Shown: positions 44,792 to 54,319, numbered from the stretch's first letter. The stretch: 64,000 bases of DNA from Comamonas koreensis (GCF_021026195.1 NZ_JAJNCT010000021.1:189712-253711); one strand, 5' to 3'. Made by a program: numbers and translations. The notes: a model not told the origin generated them from the sequence alone.

Positions 44792-45232
44792 TTATTCCAA
44801 TTCCAGATCCAGGCGCTGCTTCGCCATGCTCAGGTTGTTTTCCAATGCGGAGAAGCGTAGCGAGTAGTCGTATTTTGTCTCTCCAGCCTTGGCATTTATG
44901 CCGTCCAGAAAAGTCATGAAGGCCACCTGGTAGTCCTTGAGGGCCTTTTTGGCATCGCTTCCCTTGGCTTTGCCGAGCACCTTTTTATAGACCTCCTTGG
45001 ATGCTTTCGACACAGCGCCTCTGCAGCCCAGAAAATCGCTGTAAGCCTGCTGCAGAGTCGTTTCGCCCTGGCCAACCTTCAACAAATCAATCATATATTC
45101 CTCCTTGCAGATCATGGCCTTGATTTTCAAGGTCTCGTATGCAGAGGCTTCTAGCGATGCAGGGCTGGCGTGTGCCAGACCTGCGCATACCAATAAAATA
45201 CAGCTGAGTGAAACCGTGAAGCGGGACAACAT
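44792..45232 (-). CDS. Predicted secreted protein of unknown function, 146 aa
   Basis: The N-terminus is a clear signal peptide ('LSRFTVSLSCILLVCAGLAHASPA', cleavage near Ala22-Ser23). The mature protein is helical and Lys-rich, with two Cys ('MICKEEY' and 'FLGCRG') that could form a disulfide. No family recognised. ATG 45232 has no strong ribosome site. Single gene on its strand in a gene-poor region. Confidence 0.6.
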   Translation of the reverse strand: MLSRFTVSLSCILLVCAGLAHASPASLEASAYETLKIKAMICKEEYMIDLLKVGQGETTLQQAYSDFLGCRGAVSKASKEVYKKVLGKAKGSDAKKALKDYQVAFMTFLDGINAKAGETKYDYSLRFSALENNLSMAKQRLDLELE

Positions 45233-46110
45233 AGAAAACGCCTTGTGTGCTTGGGATGGAGGCCGTTTAACGGCCAGTCGAGCAGTGGTCCGTGTTTGGT
45301 GTCGCCAGGCGACATTTTCAGCAGAAGCTCTCTGCCCTTTCTACGTGCGTGTTTTTGCGCATCCATATGAATTCAACCTTCATGCCGCTGACCGGCAGTG
45401 CTAAGCGTCCGGCAGCGTCTGTTCCACTGCTGGGCATGGCTATCCTCCATCTGTATATGGCGTACAGCATGTAGGCACGTCACCTCTCCAGTCTTCAGCG
45501 AGCGGGGAACGAAGCATCTGCAAGCTGCCCGATGGACGGGTAATGGACGAATGAACATGCGACAGGCGGGATCTTCACTAAATGGCTACCTCCCGAGCCA
45601 AAAAAAGGCCACCCGAAGGTGGCCTGAGGCGCTGAAGAAAAGCCGTTCCTGATCACTCAGGCATGTTCATGCAAATATAGAGAGGGAGGGAGGATGGTGC
45701 ATGAATCCGGCAAAACCATTAGATATATTCTATAGATTTATGCAAATTGATTTTGCAAGGGTATTCCCTAGATCTGAAAAATAACAGCTTGCGGTCTACA
45801 GGCTTTGTGTCTAGTCAATGTTGCCCTCGGTTCACGCAACTCCAATGCCGGCAAAAGCCGAGGCTGACGATCTCAGGAGGGTCACCGTCACGTCATATGT
45901 GCCTGAGTGGAATTTGAGGATGGCAAATGGATGGCGGCAGGCTATCGCATAGTTGCAACGCCCCCGTGCCCTCCAGTCGGGCGTGTGGTTTGAGTCCGCA
46001 GTGGGGCCAGACCAGGCTTCGATTCCTAGCGAATGACCGCGTATACAAAGCTTGCCCTCAGCGCAGAGACCCTAAGCTATTGAGCGCACGCGTCGAGTTG
46101 CCCGAAGAAG
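45233..46110. other. Gene-poor region with a leftward terminator
   Basis: 878 bp with no convincing gene. It holds a strong terminator read on the minus strand (AGGCCACC-CGAA-GGTGGCCT with a T-run, 45600-45625), presumably for a leftward transcript from the right. One tiny frame (45701-45784, 27 codons) has GGAGG before its ATG and is AT-rich; support is weak. The stretch 45,650-45,830 is AT-rich. Confidence 0.5.
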
Positions 46111-46329
46111 TCAGCCCAGTAGCAAGCTACCGGCATCCAGCGAAGGGGGGCGTAAAAGATCATCGTTGACGCCCATCGCCAGGCTGGCACGCTCAATGGC
46201 CTGCCAAAGATTGGGGGGCATTTGCAGAATTTCTTCGGGGGTCGTGGACTGGTCGATCCAGGCGCTGATCTCACCATGTTGGTCGTGGGTGAGCAGGTCC
46301 AGGCTCAGCATTTCGTCGATGGTTTTCAT
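46111..46329 (-). CDS. Small acidic protein of unknown function, 72 aa
   Basis: Starts 'MKTIDEMLSLDLLTHDQHGEISAWIDQ', a helical protein with Trp at two positions. I recall similar short proteins in related bacteria but cannot search. The frame extends to 46383 without a better start. No membrane segment or signal peptide. Reads toward the terminator at 45600. Confidence 0.45.
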   Translation of the reverse strand: MKTIDEMLSLDLLTHDQHGEISAWIDQSTTPEEILQMPPNLWQAIERASLAMGVNDDLLRPPSLDAGSLLLG

Positions 46330-46417
46330 AAGGCTCAAGCGGTGTGCGTGGCGTGCTGGCTCAAGGTCAGCTGCCAACGGCAATCGAAAGGAAATCTCGG
46401 CGACGAGGAGATGAGGC

Positions 46418-46516
46418 TTATGCCTGCTGGGCGCGTAGGGGAGTAGGAGCTGTTACCGGCTGGTCCCTATGTGCTTGTTTAACTGGGCTGCGGTGGCGCT
46501 GCGCGTTGGTGACCAT
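46418..46516 (-). CDS. Possible small ORF with strong ribosome site, 32 aa
   Basis: ATG 46516-46514 is preceded on the minus strand by AAGGAGG six bases upstream, one of the best ribosome sites in this stretch. The 32-residue product is basic and Gln/Pro-rich (MVTNAQRHRSPVKQ...). No known family. It lies in an otherwise empty 388 bp between 46330 and 46717 and is transcribed toward the 72-aa gene. Confidence 0.3.
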   Translation of the reverse strand: MVTNAQRHRSPVKQAHRDQPVTAPTPLRAQQA

Positions 46517-46717
46517 AGGATCCTCCTTGTGGTATGCCCCACTGTAACCGGTTCCTGAGGGTGTTTAAGGAAATTGGCGGCCATGCAACAAGGTCCGTAG
46601 ACATGGTCTGACAGAAGGTGTTGCGATGGCTGTTGGAGGGGAATGCGCAGGGGCCCAACCACGTATGGCTAGGAGTTTCGCCAGACAATAATGGTTCTTG
46701 AAAAACAAGGACACGTT

Positions 46718-46948
46718 GTGACCCATTCCTCTGAACATGCCGAATTATTAGCGAATTACCAAAAGCTGGTGGCCGAGGTCGACAAGAAAACGGCCCTGGT
46801 ACGGGTTGCTTCGCAAAAAGGACCTCAGGCCATGCGTGCTGCCATGGCTACTGCTGAAAAAGCTGAGCGTAGACGGGACGTAATGGCATCGAAGTTGGCT
46901 GCGCTCGGTGTGGATCTGAGTGTCTTGTCTCAACCAGGGCCCATGTAG
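46718..46948 (+). CDS. Small coiled-coil protein, 76 aa
   Basis: GTG 46718 has AAGGA six bases upstream, whereas the ATG at 46691 has none, so the GTG start is preferred. The product is a single long helix ('ELLANYQKLVAEVDKKTALVRVASQKGPQAMRAAMATAEKAERRRDVMASKLAALGVDL'), Ala/Lys-rich. No family recognised. It ends 69 bases from the convergent next gene. Confidence 0.45.
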   Translation: MTHSSEHAELLANYQKLVAEVDKKTALVRVASQKGPQAMRAAMATAEKAERRRDVMASKLAALGVDLSVLSQPGPM

Positions 46949-47017
46949 ACCTGGCGCGGAAGGCAACATAAGGGATCACCCGCACCGGCTGGCGTCGCCC
47001 ACGGATTCACGCAACGC

Positions 47018-47242
47018 TCAGGCAGGCGCGCAGAACGCTTTGTTGGGGTAAAGAATGTCCGTGAGCACATGCTGGCCACGGGTTTGCAGCAGGTAGGTGC
47101 CCGGGCCTCCATCGGCAATGGCTTGTTCCAGCAGTTGCAGGAATTGCTGGCGATGGTGGGCATCATCGGGCAGCCAGGCAGAGGCAACTATGGCGTTGTC
47201 CGCGCCCGCGCCTTTGGAATTGATCAACCTAATCTCTTTCAT
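47018..47242 (-). CDS. Small protein of unknown function, 74 aa
   Basis: Preferred start ATG 47242 with GGAGA nine bases upstream; an upstream in-frame ATG (47272) lacks one. Predicted alpha/beta ('IRLINSKGAGADNAIVASAWLPDDAHHRQQFLQLLEQAIADGG...TYLLQTRGQHVLTDILY'). No family recognised. Confidence 0.45.
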   Translation of the reverse strand: MKEIRLINSKGAGADNAIVASAWLPDDAHHRQQFLQLLEQAIADGGPGTYLLQTRGQHVLTDILYPNKAFCAPA

Positions 47243-47745
47243 GTTGAACAATTCTCCATTTCCGATTGACATTGTGCAAGCAGTTTTTGCTTGGATTAGC
47301 AATGGTTAAAGAATGAAGGCATGAGGCCATACATTTGGTGCGTGGAAGGGTTGTCTAGATAAACCTTTTGACATCAACCACTTTTATGCGGTCTATCTCG
47401 GAGGTAGCTATCTGAGCTGGCAATTTCCAGAGATGTAGCGCTGGTTGTTTGTAACAATTGCCTGTGCGGTTGGCCGTCCATGGCGCTTTCGCCAATGCTG
47501 CAGATCAGGGTTTCCACAGACCATATTTTGTGTGCGGCGGTATTTTTTTCGCGCACAATGCTGCCTCTCGCGGCGACGCTGTATGGTTTCCGGGACTTGC
47601 GATGGCCACTTGGCCGATTTCAGGGGGAAGGGACCGGGCTGGCACCGATGCAGAGGATGCGCTTAAGGCACTGCTGTTTGATGCAACAAAATGCATCATA
47701 GTGTATGGTGACTGATCGCCTTCAACAGTGTTTTTGGTGGTGCTG
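47243..47745. other. Upstream region of the liv operon without a supported gene
   Basis: 503 bp between the 74-aa gene and the NtrC-like sites. Open frames exist on both strands (47458-47715 and 47505-47804) and they overlap each other, with no ribosome site or motif. I see no RNA gene. Confidence 0.5.
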
Positions 47746-47793
47746 TGCACATTATTGGTGCATGAATAGCTGTCAATGCCCTGTATAGGTGCA
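47746..47793 (+). promoter_or_regulatory. Two NtrC-like binding sites 31 bp apart
   Basis: Site 1, 47746-47762: TGCACA-TTATT-GGTGCA, matching 11 of 12 arm bases of the NtrC consensus TGCACC-N5-GGTGCA. Site 2, 47777-47793: TGCCCT-GTATA-GGTGCA, 10 of 12. The centres are 31 bp apart, close to the 32 bp of the E. coli glnA enhancer pair, placing both on one DNA face. They lie at about -111 and -80 of the predicted start. Confidence 0.65.
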
Positions 47794-47837
47794 AAAATCA
47801 CCATTTACTAGCACATAAGTGACATATTTGGCAATCC

Positions 47838-47853
47838 TTGGCATCCCTGTTGC
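47838..47853 (+). promoter_or_regulatory. livK: Sigma-54 (-24/-12) promoter of livK
   Basis: TTGGCATCCCTGTTGC has GG and GC exactly 10 bases apart and matches TGGCA-N6-TTGC. The predicted start near 47865 leaves about 88 bases before ATG 47953. Confidence 0.6.
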
Positions 47854-47952
47854 GGGAGTTTATTAGACCTATATGCTGTCTCCGCATCGCACTTGATAGT
47901 TGCTCTATTGTCAATGTCTGCGATCCATAGCTCGATTAAAAAGGATTCCGTT

Positions 47953-49077
47953 ATGAACGTACCGTTTCGCCTCAACTCGATGGTGGTTGCATTTGGTCTG
48001 GCCGGCAGCATGCTGGCTGGTGTAGCCCAGGCTCAAAATATCAAGATTGGCGTGGTCATTCCAGCGACGGGTCCGCTGACCCAGTACGGCGACATGGTCA
48101 AGGAGGGTGTAGATACGGCGCTGGAGCAGATCAATGCTGCTGGTGGCATCAATGGCAACAAGCTCGAAGCGGTGATCGTTGACGACGCCTGCGAACCCAA
48201 GCAAGGCCCCGTTGCTGCCAACCGCGTGGTCAACGCCAAGATCCATTACGTGGTCGGCCCCGTGTGCTCGGGCGCTGCGATTGCTGCAGCGCCGATCTAC
48301 AACAACGAAGGTGTGGTGGTCGTGACCCCGTCGGCGACTTCGCCAGCGCTGACCGAAGGCAAGAACTTCACCTCGGTCTTCCGCACCATTGGCCGTGATG
48401 ACCAGCAAGGTCCTTTCGCTGCCAAGTTCATTGCCCAGAACGTCAAGCCCAAGAAGGTTGCCGTGCTGCATGACAAGCAATCCTACGGCCAGGGCATTGC
48501 CACGGCAGTGCGTGACACCCTGAAGGCAGACGGCGTCAACGTCGCGCTGTTTGAAGGTATCAACGCCGGTGACAGCGATTACTCTGCGGTGATCACCAAG
48601 CTCAAGAGCGCTGGTGTCGACTTCGTTTACTACGGTGGCTACCACCCAGAAATGGGCCTGCTGCTGCGCCAGTCGGCCGAGCAAGGCCTGAAGGTCCGCA
48701 TCATGGGCCCAGAAGGTGTGGGCAACCCAGAGATCAACGCCATCGCCGGTCCTGCCGTTGAAGGCATGCTGGTGACCTTGCCTGCTGACTTCGCTTCCAA
48801 CCCCAAGAATGCCGCGATCGTGAAGGCCTTCAAGGACAAGAAGCGCGATCCTTCCGGTTCGTTCCAGATGGGTTCGTACACCGCCGTGCAAGTCATTGCT
48901 GACTCGATCAAGGCCGTGGGCAACGATGGTGCCAAGGTGGCCAAGCACCTGCATACCGCTACCTTCGAGACCCCACTGGGCAAGCTTGCCTGGGATGCCA
49001 AGGGTGACCTGAAGTCTTACGACTTCCAGGTGTTCAGCTGGCACAAGGACGGCAGCAAGTCGGCTGCGACCAAGTAA
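47953..49077 (+). CDS. livK: Branched-chain amino acid ABC transporter binding protein, 374 aa
   Basis: A periplasmic receptor that delivers Leu/Ile/Val-type amino acids. Signal peptide of about 27 residues ending 'GVAQAQ'. Mature N-terminus 'NIKIGVVIPATGPLTQYGDMVKEGVDTALEQINAAGGING' is the LivJ/K fold I start, and 'SYGQGIATAVRDTL' and 'DYSAVITKLKSAGVDFVYYGGYH' lie in the hinge lobes. ATG 47953 has AAGGA upstream. It is followed by a strong terminator, so livHMGF may be read by partial read-through. NtrC-like and sigma-54 sites upstream suggest nitrogen control. Confidence 0.93.
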   Translation: MNVPFRLNSMVVAFGLAGSMLAGVAQAQNIKIGVVIPATGPLTQYGDMVKEGVDTALEQINAAGGINGNKLEAVIVDDACEPKQGPVAANRVVNAKIHYVVGPVCSGAAIAAAPIYNNEGVVVVTPSATSPALTEGKNFTSVFRTIGRDDQQGPFAAKFIAQNVKPKKVAVLHDKQSYGQGIATAVRDTLKADGVNVALFEGINAGDSDYSAVITKLKSAGVDFVYYGGYHPEMGLLLRQSAEQGLKVRIMGPEGVGNPEINAIAGPAVEGMLVTLPADFASNPKNAAIVKAFKDKKRDPSGSFQMGSYTAVQVIADSIKAVGNDGAKVAKHLHTATFETPLGKLAWDAKGDLKSYDFQVFSWHKDGSKSAATK

Positions 49078-49086
49078 GTGTTAGAC

Positions 49087-49123
49087 AAAAGCATGGCTCT
49101 ACAACATAGAGCCATGCTTTTTT
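49087..49123 (+). terminator. Terminator between livK and livH
   Basis: AAAAGCATGGCTCT / AGAGCCATGCTTTT, a 14-bp stem with a 7-base loop and T-run. Likely lets more binding protein than membrane components be made. Confidence 0.85.
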
Positions 49124-49166
49124 ATTTTGGCGGCCACAAGCGCCAATGGAATTGGGTTGGTACGGT

Positions 49167-50090
49167 ATGAACGATTTTTTGCCCCAATTCATACAGCAGT
49201 TGTTCAATGGTTTGTCACTGGGTGCGATCTACGCGCTGGTGGCCATTGGTTACACGATGGTGTATGGAATTATCGGAATGATTAATTTCGCCCACGGCGA
49301 GATTTATATGATTGCGGCCTATATCGGCCTGGTTACCTTGTCGGCCATTGGCACGCAAAGCGGTCTGCCGGTCTTCGTGGTGATTGGTGCCATGTTGCTG
49401 GTGGCGGTGGTGCTTACCGGGGTCTATGGCTTCGTGGTGGAGCAGGTGGCCTATAAGCCCTTGCGCAGCAGCCCCCGCCTGGTGGCGCTGATCTCGGCCA
49501 TCGGTATGTCCATCTTCTTGCAGAACTGGGTGGCCCTGGGGCAGGGTGCACGCGATATGGCCGTGCCATCGCTGCTGCCTGGTGCATTCAACTTCCACAT
49601 GGGTGATTTCGAGGTCTTTGTGCCTTACACCCGCGTTTTGATCATTGTGGTGGCCGTGGTTTTGATGGCCGCGCTGACCTTCTACATCCGCCACTCGCGC
49701 ATGGGCCGCGCCTCGCGCGCCTGCTCGCAAGACATGCAAATGGCCAACCTGTTGGGCATTGACACCAACAAGGTCGTGTCCTTCACCTTCATCCTGGGCG
49801 CAGTACTGGCTGCCGTGGGCGGTGTGCTGATTGCGCTGGCGATTGGCAAGCTCAACCCCTATATCGGTTTTGTCGCCGGTATCAAGGCCTTCACGGCGGC
49901 AGTGTTGGGCGGTATTGGCAGCATTCCCGGTGCGATGCTGGGCGGCGTGCTGCTGGGTGTGGCAGAGACCATGGCTGCGGCTTACATCTCGTCCGAGTAC
50001 AAGGACATCGTCGCCTTTGGTCTGCTGGTGCTGATCCTGCTTTTCCGCCCCACGGGCCTGTTGGGCAAGCCTGAAGTGGAGAAGGTCTGA
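49167..50090 (+). CDS. livH: Branched-chain amino acid ABC transporter permease LivH, 307 aa
   Basis: An inner-membrane permease with about eight helices. '[49 protein letters not shown]' is the hallmark LivH start; '[39 protein letters not shown]' is the EAA coupling loop. ATG 49167 is used; the frame extends back to 49146. Overlaps livM by one base. Confidence 0.93.
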   Translation: MNDFLPQFIQQLFNGLSLGAIYALVAIGYTMVYGIIGMINFAHGEIYMIAAYIGLVTLSAIGTQSGLPVFVVIGAMLLVAVVLTGVYGFVVEQVAYKPLRSSPRLVALISAIGMSIFLQNWVALGQGARDMAVPSLLPGAFNFHMGDFEVFVPYTRVLIIVVAVVLMAALTFYIRHSRMGRASRACSQDMQMANLLGIDTNKVVSFTFILGAVLAAVGGVLIALAIGKLNPYIGFVAGIKAFTAAVLGGIGSIPGAMLGGVLLGVAETMAAAYISSEYKDIVAFGLLVLILLFRPTGLLGKPEVEKV

Positions 50091-51319
50091 TGATGAAAGC
50101 GAACATCAAGAACGCCATCATCTCGGCCGTGCTGGCCGCTTTGGTAGTGGTCCCCATCTTCGGCCTGCATCTGGAGCGAAAAGGCGGCCAGAACTACATT
50201 GAGCCGCACTGGAACCTGGTCATCTGGGGCTTTGTCATTGTTCTGGTGCTGCAGCTGATCAAGCCGCTGCTGGGCAAGCACATGGCCCGTGTACAGGCGC
50301 CGCGCCTGCCCGAGGTCAGCTCGCGAATGCGCATGACCCTGCTGTGGCTGGTGATTGTGGCGGCCATTGCGTGGCCGTTCTTCAGCGGCCGCAATGCGGT
50401 TGACATCGCCACCTTGGCGCTCATCTATGTGATGCTCGGCCTGGGCCTGAACATCGTGGTCGGTTTTGCCGGTCTGCTGGATCTGGGCTTTGTCGGCTTC
50501 TACGCTGTGGGCGCCTATACCTATGCCTTGCTGTTCCACTGGGCCGGCTGGTCGTTCTGGGAGGCCTTGCCGCTGTCCGGTGCAGCCGCTGCCTTGTTCG
50601 GCTTTCTGCTCGGCTTTCCGGTGCTGCGCCTGCGCGGCGATTACCTGGCGATCGTGACCCTGGGCTTTGGCGAAATCATTCGCCTGCTGCTGGTCAACCT
50701 GGTGGATTTCACTGGCGGCCCGGACGGTATCTCGGGCATTCCCAAGCCGACCTTGTTTGGCTTTGAGCTGACGCGTACCGCATCGCAAGAGGGTGCACAG
50801 ACCTTGCAGCAACTGATGGGCATCGAGTTCAACACCATGCACATGGTGGTCTTTCTCTACCTGCTGGCGCTGGGCCTGGCCCTGGTCACCTTGTGGATCA
50901 GCAACCGCCTGATCCGCATGCCGATTGGCCGTGCCTGGGAAGCGCTGCGCGAAGACGAAGTGGCATGCCGCTCGCTGGGCATGAACCCCACCAAGATCAA
51001 GCTCTCGGCCTTCACCTTGGGTGCCATGTTTGCCGGCTTTGGCGGTGCCTTCTTTGCCGCGCGCCAGGGCATCGTCAGCCCCGAGTCGTTCAGCTTCATC
51101 GAGTCGGCCCTGATCCTGGCCATCGTGGTGCTGGGCGGCATGGGATCGCAGATCGGCGTGGTGGTGGCAGCGATCCTGATCACGGTGCTGCCTGAGCTGG
51201 CACGCGAGTTCTCGGAATACCGCATGCTGATTTTTGGCCTGGTGATGATCTTGATGATGGTCTGGCGTCCGCAGGGCTTGTTCCCGATGAAGCGCTACCA
51301 CGAAGAATTGAAGCAATGA
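50090..51319 (+). CDS. livM: Branched-chain amino acid ABC transporter permease LivM, 409 aa
   Basis: The second membrane subunit, forming the channel with LivH. About ten hydrophobic segments; '[32 protein letters not shown]' is the family block, and '[48 protein letters not shown]' the EAA coupling loop. The N-terminal 95 residues include two extra hydrophobic segments. The start overlaps the livH stop (TGATG). Confidence 0.92.
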   Translation: MMKANIKNAIISAVLAALVVVPIFGLHLERKGGQNYIEPHWNLVIWGFVIVLVLQLIKPLLGKHMARVQAPRLPEVSSRMRMTLLWLVIVAAIAWPFFSGRNAVDIATLALIYVMLGLGLNIVVGFAGLLDLGFVGFYAVGAYTYALLFHWAGWSFWEALPLSGAAAALFGFLLGFPVLRLRGDYLAIVTLGFGEIIRLLLVNLVDFTGGPDGISGIPKPTLFGFELTRTASQEGAQTLQQLMGIEFNTMHMVVFLYLLALGLALVTLWISNRLIRMPIGRAWEALREDEVACRSLGMNPTKIKLSAFTLGAMFAGFGGAFFAARQGIVSPESFSFIESALILAIVVLGGMGSQIGVVVAAILITVLPELAREFSEYRMLIFGLVMILMMVWRPQGLFPMKRYHEELKQ

Positions 51320-51356
51320 CCGTAAACACGGAAAACGCAAACAGGGAGAAGTGTTT

Positions 51357-52124
51357 ATGAGTCAAAGCATATTGAAGGTGGAAGGCCTGTGCATGCGCTT
51401 TGGCGGCTTGCTCGCGGTCGACCAGGTCGCGCTCGATGTCAAGCCGCAGGAAGTGTTTGCCATCATCGGCCCCAATGGCGCTGGCAAGACAACCGTGTTC
51501 AACTGCATCAGCGGTTTCTACAAGCCCACGGCCGGTACCGTGTCGCTGGGTGGCCAGTCAATCGCTGGCCTGGCCAGCCATGAGGTGGCCAACCACGGCG
51601 TGGTGCGCACCTTCCAGAACGTGCGCCTGTTCAAGGGCATGACCGTGCTGGAGAACCTGCTGGTGGCCCAGCACCAGCAGATCAAGCGCAACCTGCTGTC
51701 GGGCCTGTTCAAGACCAAGGCCTACCGCGCAGCGGAAGAGAACGCCAAGGAACAAGCCGCCCACTGGCTGGATGTGATGGGCCTGCGTGCCTTCACCAAC
51801 CGCGAAGCGGGCAACCTGGCCTATGGCCACCAGCGCCGGCTGGAGATCGCGCGCTGCATGATCACCAAGCCCAGGCTGCTGATGCTCGACGAGCCCGCAG
51901 CGGGCCTCAACCCGCAGGAAAAGGTGGAGCTGCAGCACCTCATCGACCGCTTGCGCCGGGAGTACGGTGTGACCGTGCTGCTGATCGAGCACGACATGAG
52001 CCTGGTGATGGGGGTGTCCGAGCGCATCCTGGTGATGGAGTATGGCAAGCCGATTGCACTGGGTGTGCCGGAGGTCATTCGCAATGACGAACGCGTGATC
52101 AAGGCATACCTGGGAGAGTCCTGA
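51357..52124 (+). CDS. livG: Branched-chain amino acid ABC transporter ATPase LivG, 255 aa
   Basis: Walker A 'GPNGAGKTT' (about residues 38-46), signature 'LAYGHQRRLEIARCM' (YGHQR, a LivG trait), Walker B 'LLMLDEPAAGLN', H-loop 'IEHDMSL'. ATG 51357 has GGGAG 8 bases upstream, better than GTG 51351. Its stop overlaps livF. Confidence 0.94.
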   Translation: MSQSILKVEGLCMRFGGLLAVDQVALDVKPQEVFAIIGPNGAGKTTVFNCISGFYKPTAGTVSLGGQSIAGLASHEVANHGVVRTFQNVRLFKGMTVLENLLVAQHQQIKRNLLSGLFKTKAYRAAEENAKEQAAHWLDVMGLRAFTNREAGNLAYGHQRRLEIARCMITKPRLLMLDEPAAGLNPQEKVELQHLIDRLRREYGVTVLLIEHDMSLVMGVSERILVMEYGKPIALGVPEVIRNDERVIKAYLGES

Positions 52125-52834
52125 TGCAGCCGATGTTGGAAATCAAGAATATCAGCACGCATTACGGTGCGATTTGTGCAGTCAACGACGTGAGCTTGCA
52201 TGTCAACGAGGGGGAGATCGTCTCGCTGATCGGCAGCAATGGCGCGGGCAAGACCACCTTGCTGATGAGCGTATGCGGCAACCCCTGTGCCACAACAGGT
52301 TCGATCAAGTTCGAGGGCGAAGAGCTGGTGGGCCAGTCCTCGCACCTGATCATGCGCAAGGGCATTGCGATATCGCCCGAGGGCCGTCGTGTGTTCAAGG
52401 ACTTGACCGTCATGGAGAACCTCCAGATGGGCGCGTTTTTCTTGAGCAAGCAGGAGATCGCCCACGGCATCGACTATGTCTACGGGCTCTTTCCCCGCCT
52501 CAAGGAGCGTGCCGACCAGCGCGCCGGCACCATGTCTGGCGGCGAGCAGCAGATGCTGGCCATTGGCCGGGCCCTGATGAGCAAGCCGCGTCTGCTGCTG
52601 CTCGATGAGCCTACCTTGGGCCTGGCGCCGCTGATCATCGCGCAGATCTTCGAGATCATCAAAGCCGTGCGCGAGCAGGGCGTGACCGTGTTCCTGGTGG
52701 AGCAAAACGCCAACCAGGCGCTGCAGATTGCCGACCGTGGCTATGTGCTGGAGACCGGCAAGGTCACCCTGGAGGACAGCGGCGTCAACCTGCTGCGCAA
52801 CCAGGACATCCGCAAGGCCTACCTGGGCGGCTGA
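52124..52834 (+). CDS. livF: Branched-chain amino acid ABC transporter ATPase LivF, 236 aa
   Basis: Partner ATPase: Walker A 'GSNGAGKTT', 'ISPEGRRVFKDLTVMENL' (a LivF block), signature 'MSGGEQQMLAIGRALM', Walker B 'LLLLDEPTLGL', H-loop 'VEQNANQAL'. Coupled to livG by an overlapping stop/start. Last gene of the operon, followed by a terminator. Confidence 0.94.
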   Translation: MQPMLEIKNISTHYGAICAVNDVSLHVNEGEIVSLIGSNGAGKTTLLMSVCGNPCATTGSIKFEGEELVGQSSHLIMRKGIAISPEGRRVFKDLTVMENLQMGAFFLSKQEIAHGIDYVYGLFPRLKERADQRAGTMSGGEQQMLAIGRALMSKPRLLLLDEPTLGLAPLIIAQIFEIIKAVREQGVTVFLVEQNANQALQIADRGYVLETGKVTLEDSGVNLLRNQDIRKAYLGG

Positions 52835-52869
52835 CCGGCCTGGCGGCAAAGCCTGCCGCCACCCAAAGC

Positions 52870-52909
52870 AAAACCGCTGCTGGCTGCATCGCCAGGAGCG
52901 GTTTTTTTT
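52870..52909 (+). terminator. Terminator after livF
   Basis: AAAACCGCT / AGCGGTTTT stem around an inner CTGGC/GCCAG pair, then T8. Also lies just beyond the convergent LOG gene stop. Confidence 0.8.
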
Positions 52910-52926
52910 ATGGGCCGAACGCTGCT

Positions 52927-53790
52927 TCAGCGCTGGTAGTAGGCCTGGATGATGCGGCAGGCCTCATGCACATCGTCGGTGATGTGGAACAGCTTGACGT
53001 TCTCGGGCGAGATGGTGCCGTACTCGATCATCACATCGAAGTTCAGCATGCGCGACCAGAAATCCACGCCAAACAGCACAATCGGCACGCCCTTGGCCTT
53101 GTGGGTTTGCACGAGGGTCAGCACTTCGAAGAGCTCGTCCATCGTGCCAAAGCCGCCAGGAAACACCACCAGGGCGCGCGCGCGCATCATCAGGTGCATC
53201 TTGCGCAGCGCAAAGTAGTGGAACTTGAAGCACAGCGCCGGCGTGATGTAACGGTTGCCCGATTGCTCATGGGGCAGGGTGATGTTCATGCCGACATTGG
53301 GCGCATGCTCTTCGGAGGCGCCGCGGTTGGCCGCTTCCATGATGCCGGGGCCGCCGCCGGTGCAGATGTAGAGGCGGTCTTCGAGCTTCTGGGTCTCGCT
53401 GAACTTGGCCACCAGGCGCGCAAAGCGGCGCGCGGCATCGTAGTAGCGGCTGGTGGCCATGGCACGCTGCGCCACGGCAATCGCCTGGGCATCACCCTGG
53501 GCCTGGGCAGCGGCGAGCAGTACCTCCGCCTCCTCGGGCGCCACAAAGCGGGCGCTGCCAAACACCACCACGGTGTTGTTGATGCCCTGGGCGGTCAGCT
53601 CCAGATCGGGCTTGAGCATCTCCAGCTGAAAGCGGATCGAGCGGGTTTCTCGGCGGCTCAGAAACTCCGGGTCTGCAAAGGCCAGGCGGTACGAGTCGCG
53701 TTTGGCGGCCTGCTCTACAGGTATGTCGGCACCGAACAGGTTCCAGTCATGCGCCATGACTTGTTCGTCGAGTTGGGTGTTGGCGTCCAT
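52927..53790 (-). CDS. LOG family protein (Rossmann-fold, TIGR00730-type), 287 aa
   Basis: Members with the PGGxGTxxE signature are cytokinin-activating nucleoside-5'-monophosphate phosphoribohydrolases or nucleotide N-glycosidases. Here 'GGGPGIMEAANRGA' (about residue 150) and 'PGGFGTMDELFEVLT' (about 218) are intact, with 'ALRKMHLMMRARALVVFPGG' between them. An N-terminal region of about 75 residues extends beyond the core, as in the longer subfamily. Convergent with livF; ATG 53790. Confidence 0.88.
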   Translation of the reverse strand: MDANTQLDEQVMAHDWNLFGADIPVEQAAKRDSYRLAFADPEFLSRRETRSIRFQLEMLKPDLELTAQGINNTVVVFGSARFVAPEEAEVLLAAAQAQGDAQAIAVAQRAMATSRYYDAARRFARLVAKFSETQKLEDRLYICTGGGPGIMEAANRGASEEHAPNVGMNITLPHEQSGNRYITPALCFKFHYFALRKMHLMMRARALVVFPGGFGTMDELFEVLTLVQTHKAKGVPIVLFGVDFWSRMLNFDVMIEYGTISPENVKLFHITDDVHEACRIIQAYYQR

Positions 53791-53935
53791 GGTCTTCTCC
53801 AGCTTTCACAAGGCCAATGCCCGGCAGGCACCAGCGGTCACAAGAAACACGAGCAGCACAAGCGGGGCCTGTGCTGCTACTGAATATAGAGTGATTTGGA
53901 CATGCGCTTGGGGCAATGCGTTTAAAAAAAGTCGT

Positions 53936-54319
53936 TCAGCGCCCACCCCAGAGGGCTTGGCCGGTGGCCAGCCCCAGGGCAGTCAACGCCAGCGAACCGA
54001 GCAGATGCAGGCTGCACTGCAGCAGCGCCAAGCCGTAGCGCTGGGCTTGCAGCATCGATACCGTCTCGGCAGAGAAGCTGGAAAAGGTGGTGAGGGCGCC
54101 CAGAAAGCCGGTGATCAGCACCAGGCGCCAGACCGGGTCAATGCCGGGGGAGTTTTGGAACAGGGCCACCAGCAGACCGATGGCATAGCCACCCACCAGG
54201 TTGGCGGCCAAGGTGCCCCAGGGCAGCAAGGCATGGGGCTGGTTGAGCCAGCGGCCCAGTTGCCAGCGTGCCAGCGCGCCCAGGCAGGCGCCAATCGATA
54301 TGCCAAGAACATTCCACAT
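53936..54319 (-). CDS. crcB: Fluoride channel CrcB/Fluc, 127 aa
   Basis: Expels fluoride; a small dual-topology dimer with four hydrophobic helices. 'GACLGALARWQLGRWL', 'PWGTLAANLVGGYAIGLL' and 'ITGFLGALTTFSSFSAET' are Fluc signatures (the GGYA/GFLGALTTFS pore segments). The length (127) is normal. No fluoride riboswitch is evident in the short 70-bp space upstream. Confidence 0.94.
   Translation of the reverse strand: MWNVLGISIGACLGALARWQLGRWLNQPHALLPWGTLAANLVGGYAIGLLVALFQNSPGIDPVWRLVLITGFLGALTTFSSFSAETVSMLQAQRYGLALLQCSLHLLGSLALTALGLATGQALWGGR

Noticed and set aside
47458..47804. Two opposing frames (85 and 99 codons) before livK
   Set aside because: They overlap each other, have no ribosome site, and lie in an area that holds regulatory signals.
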